This document shows positions 38,656 to 46,447 of a stretch of 64,000 nucleotides of DNA, piece after piece (position 1 is the first letter of the stretch; each line of letters begins with the position of its first letter). The DNA is from JACRCT01 sp049841135 (GTDB lineage Bacteria > Myxococcota > Myxococcia > Myxococcales > UBA5297): contig JASGHK010000008.1 of the NCBI GenBank assembly GCA_049841135.1, forward strand, positions 1,426,001-1,490,000. Direction: 5' to 3'. Below the pieces are notes generated by a model that did not search any database, was not told where the DNA came from, and saw nothing but the letters and a program-made list of their open reading frames with translations. The translations under genes and the position numbers were made by a program.

Positions 38656-39029
38656 ACAAGCGCGATTTCCGAAAGACCACGGTGGATGCGGCACCGTCGT
38701 ACCCGTCCGCCTCCGCGCTCGACCGCCGAACCTTCCTGGCGAGCCTGGGTGCCGCCATCGCCTCGGCGACGATCGCTCCCGAGGCCTTTGCCGGCGACGC
38801 CGGGACAGACGGTCCCAAGCCTCCAACGCCGATGGGCGGCGCGCCCCGCGCCGAGCCGCCGCCTCCCTCCAAGGGCGACGTCGCGGTCGAGCCTCCTCCG
38901 AAGAGGCCGGAGGACAAGAAGCCAGACGACGCCGACAAGAGGCCGCCTCCCAAGAGAGGCAAGGTCGCCGTCGAAGAGCCGCCTCCCCCTCCGCCCGAGC
39001 CGAAGAAGACCAAGAAGCTGGCGAAGTGA
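38652..39029 (+). CDS. Candidate RiPP precursor B with Tat signal
   Basis: 125 residues. Starts with MNKRDFR like its neighbour, then has a twin-arginine signal (DRRTFLASLGAA, Arg 25-26) ending near AFAGD (about 46). The rest is Pro/Lys/Glu-rich with a repeated motif: GDVAVEPPPKR and GKVAVEEPPPP. Good GGAG ribosome site. A Tat signal would allow export after cytoplasmic modification or folding. ATG overlaps the previous stop, and the stop overlaps the maturase start (GTGA). Confidence 0.65.
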   Translation: MNKRDFRKTTVDAAPSYPSASALDRRTFLASLGAAIASATIAPEAFAGDAGTDGPKPPTPMGGAPRAEPPPPSKGDVAVEPPPKRPEDKKPDDADKRPPPKRGKVAVEEPPPPPPEPKKTKKLAK

Positions 39030-40159
39030 ACCTCTCGCTCGTCCTCAACCACCGCTGCAACCTGCGCTGCAGGTACTGCTATGCGGGAGCGAAGGTCGAC
39101 CGGCCCATGGCACTGGGCACGGCGCGCAAGGCCATCGACCTCGCGCTGGATCATGCCCGGAGCGGCTACTTCATCCTCTCGCTCTTTGGCGGCGAGCCTC
39201 TGCTGGAGCTCGAGCTGGCCGAGGCCGCGGTGGCCTACGCCGAAGAGCAGGCGGCGCGCCGCGGGATCCGCCCCTACTTCTCGGTCTCGACCAACGGCAC
39301 CGTCCTCGACGAGCGGCGGCTGCGCCTGCTGACCACGAAGGAGTTCCAGGTCCAGGTGAGCCTCGACGGCGGCCCGCAGGCCCAGGACGCCAGCCGCCGC
39401 TATCGCAACGGGCGCTCGTCGTTCGCCGCGGTGGAGGCGAACCTGAAGCGGCTGGTCGAGGCCGGGCTCAAGCTCAACGTGCTCGCGGTGGTCGACCCGG
39501 CCAACGCCCACCTGCTCCCCGACAGCCTGGATCGGATCGCGGCGCTCGGCCTCCAGGAGGTCTACTTCGCGCCCAATGTCGGCGGCGACTGGGACGCGGC
39601 GGCGTGCCGGCGCTTCGAGGCCGGGCTGCACGCGCTCGCCGACGACCTGATCACCCGCTTCCGTGAGGGCCGCGACCTCCGGGTCGACCCGCTCAGCGGC
39701 AAGATCGTCGGGCACCTGATGAAGGGGCTGCGGCCGGCCACCAAGTGCGGGTTCGGGACGGAGGAGTGGGCGGTCTCGCCCTCGGGCGACCTCTTCCCCT
39801 GTGACCGCTCGGTCCGCCCGGACGGCAACGACGAGCTGCGCATCGGCCACGTCGACTCCGGCCTGGACGTCGGGCGGCGCGACCAACTACTCGCCCGAAA
39901 GGCCCAGGTCGATCCGGAGTGCGCCGCCTGCGAGCTCCGGCTGCGCTGCTCGCACTGGTGCGGCTGCATGCAGGTCGAGACGACCGGAGCGCTGGGCCAG
40001 GTCTCGCCCACGTTCTGCTGGACCGAGCGGCGCCTGGTCGCCGAGGCAGACCGCATCGCTTCCACGCTCTGGGCCGAGAAGAACCCCGCCTTCCTGCGAC
40101 GCTTCTACGTCCCCGCGCTCCATCACCAACCCGGCGCCGAGGAGCCTGTCCGGTCATGA
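39026..40159 (+). CDS. Radical SAM/SPASM maturase
   Basis: 377 residues. Radical SAM cluster CX3CX2C is Cys 11/15/18 (CNLRCRYC), with LFGGEPLL as the SAM-binding GGE motif. The C-terminal SPASM region has Cys near 241, 259, 299, 302, 308, 312, 314 and 331 (CGFGTEEW, FPCDR, CAACELRLRCSHWCGC, FCW), enough for two auxiliary 4Fe-4S clusters. Such enzymes modify peptides (thioether, cyclophane or other C-C bonds) or mature sulfatases. Start is GTG, overlapping the precursor B stop. No sulfatase is nearby, so the precursors are the likely substrates. Confidence 0.85.
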   Translation: MNLSLVLNHRCNLRCRYCYAGAKVDRPMALGTARKAIDLALDHARSGYFILSLFGGEPLLELELAEAAVAYAEEQAARRGIRPYFSVSTNGTVLDERRLRLLTTKEFQVQVSLDGGPQAQDASRRYRNGRSSFAAVEANLKRLVEAGLKLNVLAVVDPANAHLLPDSLDRIAALGLQEVYFAPNVGGDWDAAACRRFEAGLHALADDLITRFREGRDLRVDPLSGKIVGHLMKGLRPATKCGFGTEEWAVSPSGDLFPCDRSVRPDGNDELRIGHVDSGLDVGRRDQLLARKAQVDPECAACELRLRCSHWCGCMQVETTGALGQVSPTFCWTERRLVAEADRIASTLWAEKNPAFLRRFYVPALHHQPGAEEPVRS

Positions 40160-41157
40160 CCGACCCGTCGCGCCCCACCTGCCCGAACTGCAGCGCGCCG
40201 CGCGAGCAGGGCCCCGTCTGTCCGCGCTGCGGCGTCATCTATGCCAAGGCCGAGGCGCGCGCCGCAGCGCTGGCCCAGCGTGCCGCCGCCCCGGCTCCGG
40301 TTGCGCCCGCAGCGCCCGTCATTCCTCTCTCGCCGGCAGGGATCGAGCCACCCGCGCCCTCCAACTCCTCCACTCCATCTTCGGCGCTCCCCGACGTCTC
40401 GCCATTCTGGGAGCTGGACCCGGAACAGGCCGAGCTGGAGTGGAAGCTGCGCGCGGCGGCGGTGCCGGCGGCGATGCTCCTGGCGCGGCTGTGGATGGAG
40501 ACCGGCATGGGCAAGTCGCTCGGCCGCATCTTCTTCTCCATGTGGCTCCACGAGGCGGGCCACGCCATCGTCTCGTGGTTCACCGGCTTCTCGGCCATCC
40601 CGCTGCCGTGGTTCACCCGGACCGCGGAGTCGCGCTCGGCCGTCGTCTTCCTGCTCTTCGCCGGCCTCTTCGGCGCCCTCGGCTGGTGGGGCTTCAAGCG
40701 CAAGCACACGCCGCTGATGGTGCTGGCCGGCTCGCTCCTGGCGCTGCAGGTCTTCGGGACGCTCCTGGTCAGCGCCCCCAAGGCCCAGGAGTGGATGATC
40801 TTTGGCGGCGACGCGGGCTGCTTCATCCTGGGCACGCTCTTCATCGCCAGCTTCCTGGTGCCGGCGGCCCGGCGCGGCGGCCTGCGCTGGGGCTTCCTGG
40901 TCATCGGGGCCGTCTCCTTCATGGACCCGTTCGAGCAATGGTGGGCCGCGCGCACCGACGTCGACCGCATCCCATTCGGCGAGAACGAGGGCGTCACGCT
41001 CTCGGACGCCACCAAGCTGCTCGAGACCTATGGCTGGCCCGCCCGCTCGATCCCCAAGGCCTACGTCACGCTCTCGGTCCTCTGCCTCGTCGTCCTCGCC
41101 GCGTTCTGGGCCTGGTCCGTCTGGCATGCACGCAGGCAGGCTCGCCCGTCGGCCTGA
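40156..41157 (+). CDS. Zinc-ribbon membrane protein with HEAGH (M50-like protease candidate)
   Basis: 333 residues. The N-terminus has a double-CxxC zinc ribbon (CPNCSAPREQGPVCPRCG), then a Pro/Ala linker, then about six transmembrane helices. HEAGH (132-136) lies in a membrane-facing helix (SMWLHEAGHAIVSWF), the zinc-site signature of site-2-type proteases. MDPFEQWW later may give the third ligand. ATG overlaps the maturase stop (ATGA). As last gene of the coupled four-gene unit, a role in leader removal or export is inferred. Confidence 0.7.
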   Translation: MTDPSRPTCPNCSAPREQGPVCPRCGVIYAKAEARAAALAQRAAAPAPVAPAAPVIPLSPAGIEPPAPSNSSTPSSALPDVSPFWELDPEQAELEWKLRAAAVPAAMLLARLWMETGMGKSLGRIFFSMWLHEAGHAIVSWFTGFSAIPLPWFTRTAESRSAVVFLLFAGLFGALGWWGFKRKHTPLMVLAGSLLALQVFGTLLVSAPKAQEWMIFGGDAGCFILGTLFIASFLVPAARRGGLRWGFLVIGAVSFMDPFEQWWAARTDVDRIPFGENEGVTLSDATKLLETYGWPARSIPKAYVTLSVLCLVVLAAFWAWSVWHARRQARPSA

Positions 41158-41205
41158 GCCGCCGCTACCGGCGTGCGATATCGTCTGCGCCTCCCTGGAA
41201 CGACC

Positions 41206-41985
41206 ATGGCCCGCCTGCTCGCCTTCCTTGCCGTGACGCTCTGCGCCCTGCCGGCTCACGCGGCCGACGCCGAGGTGAGCAAGCCTGATGGGGTCGTGAA
41301 GTGGGTGGCCGAGCGTGCCGCCAGCGCTGCCGCCGGCAAACCGGAGATCGTCCGCTTCCCGCTCGCCCACCGCGGGACCTGGGGCTCGGGCTTCCCCACC
41401 TACTTCATCGCCGACAACGCCGGGTCCGGCCCCGAGCCCTGCCCCTGCCTCGCGCCAAAGTGGGCGCCGGGGGCCGAGGAGCCGAACACGCTCGACGAGA
41501 CCGGACGGGACGCCGGCCGGATGGCGGTGGTCGAGGGTCGGTTCACCGGCAAGTCGACCAAGGTCAAGGAGCACGAAGACGAACCGGACAGCGCGACCCA
41601 CACGCTCTGGGAGTTCGAGGTGCTGCGCTGGCGCCCCTTCCGCGAGGGTGGCGCCGACGAGACCAAGGCCCGGGTGGTCGCCAGCTCCACGCAGGCGGCC
41701 GAGGTGACCGCGCTCTCCGACGAGCGGCCCTGGCTCGCCACCGTGGACAGCTTCCCGGCGCTCGAGAAGAGCGGCCAGGAGAAGGCTCGGCAGCTGCTCG
41801 AGAAGGCAGTGAAGGCCGGCTTCTCCAAAGCGGAGGTCCTCGACAGCCGAGGCGCGCGCCTGCTGTTCTGCTGCTACAAAGTCGTCGTCGCCGGTCGCTT
41901 CGCGACGCAGGACGAGGCGACGGCGCTGATGAAGGAACTCAAGCAGAAGGGGTTCGCCAATGCAGGTGTCCGTCGAGGCTGGTAG
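41206..41985 (+). CDS. Secreted protein, SPOR-like C-terminus
   Basis: 259 residues with a signal peptide (LLAFLAVTLCALPAHA). Contains CPCLAPKW and a C-terminal segment (YKVVVAGRFATQDEATALM then ELKQKGFANAGV) like a SPOR domain, which binds denuded peptidoglycan; identity is uncertain. ATG at 41206 begins the signal peptide. It lies 48 bases after the HEAGH gene and overlaps the next gene by 26 bases, so it may belong to the same transcript. Confidence 0.6.
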   Translation: MARLLAFLAVTLCALPAHAADAEVSKPDGVVKWVAERAASAAAGKPEIVRFPLAHRGTWGSGFPTYFIADNAGSGPEPCPCLAPKWAPGAEEPNTLDETGRDAGRMAVVEGRFTGKSTKVKEHEDEPDSATHTLWEFEVLRWRPFREGGADETKARVVASSTQAAEVTALSDERPWLATVDSFPALEKSGQEKARQLLEKAVKAGFSKAEVLDSRGARLLFCCYKVVVAGRFATQDEATALMKELKQKGFANAGVRRGW

Positions 41986-43312
41986 GCGGCTGGGGACCAT
42001 CGCGATCGCAGCGCTATCGCTGATGGTGGCCGACGGCTGCAAGCCCACTCCCCAGAGCGCCCTCGAGCACGGCCGTTCGCAGGAGGCCAAGACCCGCACC
42101 CGCGGCGTCCAGGAGCTGGTGGAGCTGGGCGAGGCTGGCATCCCCGGGCTCATCTCGCTGCTGGCCGTACCTGCCGCCCAGCCAGAGGCGCGGGCGGCGC
42201 TGGTCAAGCTCGACCGGCCCGCGGTCGCACCGCTGATCGCCCTGATTGGCGATGCCGCGCAGAGCAAGGAGCTGCGCAACCAGGCCGTCAACCTGCTGGG
42301 CGAGCTCAAGGCCGCCGAAGCCATCGCGCCGCTGGTGGGGCTCTTGGCCGACGCGGACCTGGGTGAGCCCGCGGGCTGGGCCCTGGCGAGCATCGGCCCC
42401 GCGGCCGTCGAGCCGCTGGCCACGGCCCTGGGCGATGCGGGCGTGGCCGACGTTGGCCGCAGCCGCGCGGCCGGCACCCTGGCCACTCTCAAGACCCCAC
42501 GCGCCATCGAGGCGCTCCTGGCCGCGATGAAGTCCCAGGCGCCGGAGGAGCTGCGCGCGGAGGTCCTTCGCGGCCTCGCGCGAACCGACGATCCCAGGGC
42601 CCGCCAGGCCGTACTCGACGGCCTGAACGACCGCTCGGAAGAGGTCCGCAAGGCCGCCTTCGACCTGCTCGCGAAGAAGCCCGACCCCGACGCCTTCGAC
42701 GCCCTGGTGCGCCTGCTCCAGGACGACGCGTGGAGAGAGTCTGCCGCCAAGGCCCTCGGTCAGCTCCGCGACCCGCGCGGCTACGAGCGGATGGGCGAGC
42801 TGCTCGCTCGGGAGGACCTCGAGGGCCGGCAACACCTGCTCGTCGGCCTGGCCGTCTCGGGCGACCCGCAAGCCATCCCGGTGGCAGCACGCTCGCTTCG
42901 CAGCTGGGACCTCGGCACGGGCGCGCACGAGGTCATGGTCCGGCTGGGCTGGAAGCCGGGCACGCCGGAGGAGCAGACGCTCTCCGACCTGGCCAAGCGC
43001 GACAAGAAGGCGCTCCTCGAGCGGTGGGACCTGGTCGGGCCGCTCCTCCTGGCCGACCTCAAGTCGAAGAGCGCCGAGGCGCGAATCAACGCAGCGCGCT
43101 GGCTCATCCTGCTGGGCAAGGAGGAGACCGTGAAGCCGCTGCTCGCCGCGCTGGACGCGACGAACGACGAGCTGCTCGCGCACACCCTGGCCTGGTGCGG
43201 GCTGCCCCCGCTGGTGAAGGGAGCCCGGGCCTGGGCCGCCCGCCGGCACGTGGAGCTGAAGAGCCGCGACGACCTGCCGCCCATCGTCTGGAACCGGCCG
43301 CCGCCCGACTGA
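41960..43312 (+). CDS. HEAT-repeat lipoprotein
   Basis: 450 residues. The N-terminal hydrophobic segment ends at ADGC, a non-standard lipobox because Asp is at -2. About ten alpha-helical HEAT/PBS-type repeats follow (APLIALIGDAAQSKELRNQA, IAPLVGLLADADLG). Such repeats bind proteins; partner unknown. The start overlaps the previous gene by 26 bases. Confidence 0.72.
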   Translation: MQVSVEAGRRLGTIAIAALSLMVADGCKPTPQSALEHGRSQEAKTRTRGVQELVELGEAGIPGLISLLAVPAAQPEARAALVKLDRPAVAPLIALIGDAAQSKELRNQAVNLLGELKAAEAIAPLVGLLADADLGEPAGWALASIGPAAVEPLATALGDAGVADVGRSRAAGTLATLKTPRAIEALLAAMKSQAPEELRAEVLRGLARTDDPRARQAVLDGLNDRSEEVRKAAFDLLAKKPDPDAFDALVRLLQDDAWRESAAKALGQLRDPRGYERMGELLAREDLEGRQHLLVGLAVSGDPQAIPVAARSLRSWDLGTGAHEVMVRLGWKPGTPEEQTLSDLAKRDKKALLERWDLVGPLLLADLKSKSAEARINAARWLILLGKEETVKPLLAALDATNDELLAHTLAWCGLPPLVKGARAWAARRHVELKSRDDLPPIVWNRPPPD

Positions 43313-43485
43313 GCGAGCGCACTTCGAGCTGTGAAGCGCGCGGTCATGGGGAGCCGCGGCGTTGTTGATGAACGCTGACATATCTTACGCAGCTTGGCCG
43401 GCACTGGCCCCAGATGGAGAAGCCCCGCCACGACGGTCGTGACGAGGCTCCTCATCTCAGCGGTGCAGCAGGCGGGGCCCGAGAA

Positions 43486-45475
43486 CTAGGCGCCGCCCAC
43501 CACGTGAAGCACGTGCGCCGGCAGCACCTGGGGATCAAGCCGGACGTAGTTCGTCTGGCCGTTCCACGTGTAGTAGGCGTTCGTCAGCAGGTCGCACACC
43601 AGGTAGTTCGGCTGGTGGTGGAACAGCTCGTCGAAGAGGGTGACCATGCCCTCCTGCGGCGAGTACGGGTCCACGTTGACGACGGTGACGATCACGTCCT
43701 GGTAGCCCGGCGTCCACTTCGCGTAGGCGATGATGTGCGGGTTGGAGGACGGCAGGAACCGGATGGTCTCGGCCTGCAACGCCTTGTGCTCGCGGCGGAT
43801 TCTTGTTCACCGCGGTGACGAGCGGCTTGATGTTGCCCGGCTGGTCCCAGTCGCGGACCTTGATCTGGTACTTCTCCGAGTCGAGGTACTCCTCGCTGCC
43901 TTCCTTGACCGGCACGTTCTCGCACAGCTCGAAGCCCGAGTAGATGCCGTAGCTGGGCGCGAGCGTCCCCGCCAGCACCGCGCGGGCCATGAACGCCGCC
44001 CTCCCGCCCTTCTGCAGGTACTCGTGGAGGATGTCCGGCGTGTTGGCGAAGAAGTTGGGGCGCAGGACCAGCTTCAGGTCGGAGTTGAAGAGCTCGTTGC
44101 AGTACTCCTCGAGCTCCTTCTTGCCGTTGCGCCAGGTGAAGTACGTGTACGACTGGGTGAAGCCGACCTTGCCGATGCGGCGCATGCGCTTGGGGCGCGT
44201 GAAGGCCTCGGCCAGGAAGAGCGCGTCGGGGTAGTGCTTGTGGACCTCGACGATGACCCACTCCCAGAAGCTCTGGGCCTTGGTGTGCGGGTTGTCGATG
44301 CGGAAGATGCGCACGCCCCGCTTGGCCCAGAACAGGAAGACGTCGAGCACCGCGTTGTAGAGCCCCTCGCGGTCCTCGGTCTCGAAGTTGATGGGGTAGA
44401 TGTCCTGGTACTTCTTGGGCGGGTTCTCCGCGTACTTGATGGTGCCGTCCGGGCGGTGGCTGAACCACTGCGGGTGCGCCTTCACCCAGGGGTGGTCCGG
44501 CGAGCACTGCAGCGCGAAGTCGAGGGCGATCTCCATGCCCAGCTTCTTGGCCTCGGCCAGGAAGTGGTCGAAGTCGGCGAGCGAGCCCAGGTCGGGGTGG
44601 ACCTCGGTGTAGCCGCCCTCCTTGCCACCGATGGCCCAGGGCGAGCCGACGTCGCCGGGCTGGCAGGTCTCGGAGTTGTTGCGGCCCTTGCGGTGCGCGA
44701 CGCCGATGGGGTGGATGGGCGGCAGGTAGAGGGTGTCGAAGCCCATCGCGGAGATGGCCGGCAGGCGCGCCGCAGCCTGGCGGAAGTTGGTGCCCTTGTT
44801 CGGGTCGGTGCCCTGCGACCGCGGAAACAGCTCGTACCAGGCGCCGAAGCGGGCCTTCTCGCGGTCGGCCCAGACGGGGATCTCGACCGAGTAGGTCTGC
44901 AGGTCGAAGCGCGGGTCGTTGTGCTCCATCAGCCCGGCCACCTCGTGGCTGAGCGCGATGCGCGCCTTGGACTGGTTGTCGGCGGCGGCCTTGATGGCGG
45001 CGACCTTCTCCAGGATGGCGGTCTTCGCTTTGGCCTTGGCCGCCACCTTCTCCATCAGCGCCACGCCCTCGAGCAGCTCGGACTTCACGTCCTGGCCGGC
45101 GGCCATCTTCTTCTTCAGCTCCTCGCACCAGGAGGCGTAGGAGTCGGTCCAGGCGACGACGGTGAAGACGTAGGGGCCGACCTCGTCGAGCTGCAGCTTG
45201 CCGAACCAGCGGTCGTTGAGGGCGTACTCGCTCGTCAGCGGCGCTTCCTTCCAGCCCTTCTTGGTCAGGTCGGGGCGCTTGGGCTCCTGGTGGGCCTTGA
45301 GCTCGGACAGCTCGAGCTTGCGCCACATCACCGCGGCCTTGAGCAGCTCGTGGCCGTCCTTCCAGATGTCGGCGCTGACTTCCAGCGTGTCGCCGGCGAC
45401 GGCCTTGACCGGGAAGCGGCCTCCGTCGACTGCGGGCGTGGCGTTCTCGATGACGATGCGGACCTGGTCGATCAT
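43486..45475 (-). CDS. glgE: Alpha-1,4-glucan:maltose-1-phosphate maltosyltransferase (frameshifted)
   Basis: GH13_3 enzyme, about 662 residues after correction, that extends alpha-glucans with maltose-1-phosphate. Catalytic Asp is in FRIDNPHTK, catalytic Glu in LFLAEAFTRP, and NTPDILHEYLQ is also typical. The N-terminal beta domain (GRFPVKAVAGDTLEVSADIW) fits the family. The frame breaks at 43798-43802, where GATTC on the plus strand replaces GATC; removing one base joins VNK to IRREHKALQ. ATG 45475 has a GAGG ribosome site. It forms the GlgE pathway with glgC and the GT4 gene upstream. Confidence 0.9.
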
Positions 45476-45524
45476 GGTGCCTCGGGGAAGAGGTTTGCCG
45501 GCACGAGGCCGGCGATCCGTGCGG

Positions 45525-46055
45525 CTACTTGCGGTGCTTGCCGGAGACGAAGCCAATCTTCTTCTTGGACTCCGGGGACGGGTTGATCAGCTCTTCGATG
45601 GCTTCGAAGACGATGCTGAAGCGGTCGTCGGTCTTCTTCTCGAGCGCGGCGAGCTTGCGGGCGAGATCTGCGTTGGCGAGGAGAAGCCGGCGCAGGCGGA
45701 CGAAGGTCCGCATGATCTCGATGTTCACTTCGATGGCGCGCGGGCTGCGCAGAACGCTGGAGAGCATCGCCACGCCTTGCTCGGTGAAGGCGAGTGGGAG
45801 GTATTTGCTGTGTCGCCCCCGGCCTACCTCTAAGGTCACAATTTGTGACCTTAGACGACGAGCCTCCTCTGCGGTCAGCCGGAACATGAAGTCTTCAGGA
45901 AAGCGCTCCGCGTTTCGTTTGACCGACTGGTTGAGGACCTTGACCTCGACGCCGTAGAGAGCAGCGAGGTCTTCGTCGAGCATGACTCGTTGGCCGCGCA
46001 GCGCGACGATGGCTCTCTCGATGTCCCGGATGGGGATGATTTCAGCCTTCGCCAT
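45525..46055 (-). CDS. ORF6N-domain protein
   Basis: 176 residues. The ORF6N DNA-binding-type domain starts at IIPIRDIERAIVALRGQRVM and continues DLAALYGVEVKVLNQSVKRN, FPEDFMF and FTEQGVAMLSSVLRS. The conserved LRSQIVTLE segment is encoded by a perfect palindrome (45830-45854). The C-terminal half is a coiled coil. ORF6N proteins are common in phages and mobile DNA; role unknown. It sits between glgM and glgE, downstream of a palindrome array with the same sequence. Confidence 0.85.
   Translation of the reverse strand: MAKAEIIPIRDIERAIVALRGQRVMLDEDLAALYGVEVKVLNQSVKRNAERFPEDFMFRLTAEEARRLRSQIVTLEVGRGRHSKYLPLAFTEQGVAMLSSVLRSPRAIEVNIEIMRTFVRLRRLLLANADLARKLAALEKKTDDRFSIVFEAIEELINPSPESKKKIGFVSGKHRK
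45830..45854. repeat. Palindrome inside the ORF6N coding sequence
   Basis: Perfect 12-base arms (CTAAGGTCACAA and TTGTGACCTTAG) around one base. It encodes LRSQIVTL of the ORF6N protein and equals the upstream palindrome at 46084-46108 base for base. Confidence 0.9.
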
Positions 46056-46083
46056 CTGCTCTCTCGACTCTCTCGCGCCTCGT

Positions 46084-46426
46084 CTAAGGTCACAATTTGT
46101 GACCTTAGAACCGAAAAAACTCCAAGGTCGATCTCTGCTCGCACATCTTGAGATCACGGCCGGCGATCTCAAGCTTGCCGCGGTCTGAGATCACAATTTG
46201 TGATCTCAGAACTGAAAATACTCCAAGGCCGCTCTCCTGCCCGTAGGAGTCGAACTTGAGATCACAACTTGTGATTTCAAGTTGGCCCTGGCCTGAGGTC
46301 ACAATTTGTGACCTCAAAACTCCAAACTCTCCAACTGCCGTTTGATGCGTCCGGAGAGAACTTGAGGTCACACGCTGTGACCTCAAGTGGGGAACGAATC
46401 TTAAGGTCACAATTTGTGACCTCAAG
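46084..46426. repeat. Array of seven palindromes upstream of the ORF6N gene
   Basis: The 392-base gap between glgM and the ORF6N gene is filled by palindromes centred near 46096, 46160, 46197, 46268, 46305, 46374 and 46413. Most have core GGTCACAATTTGTGACC or GATCACAATTTGTGATC with 9-13-base arms. From 46160 on they occur in pairs 37-39 bases apart, repeated about every 108 bases, so the array is about three tandem units. The spacers share a CTCCAAG-type segment. Possible roles: operators for the ORF6N protein or a mobile repeat. It is not a CRISPR, as explained among the rejected items. Confidence 0.9.
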
Positions 46427-46447
46427 ACTCAGGGAAGCTCACCCCGC

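Noticed and set aside
38350..39060. Minus-strand frame across the two precursor genes
   Set aside because: Arg-rich shadow of Pro-rich codons; no start context, and the plus-strand frames overlap neatly with the maturase.
39026..40159. Radical SAM enzyme as an anaerobic sulfatase maturase
   Set aside because: No sulfatase or C/S-X-P-X-R target is encoded nearby, and two small coupled proteins precede it; kept only as an alternative.
46084..46426. Palindrome array considered as a CRISPR
   Set aside because: Spacing alternates between about 38 and 65-71 bases, the spacers resemble each other, the repeats are full palindromes and no cas gene is near.
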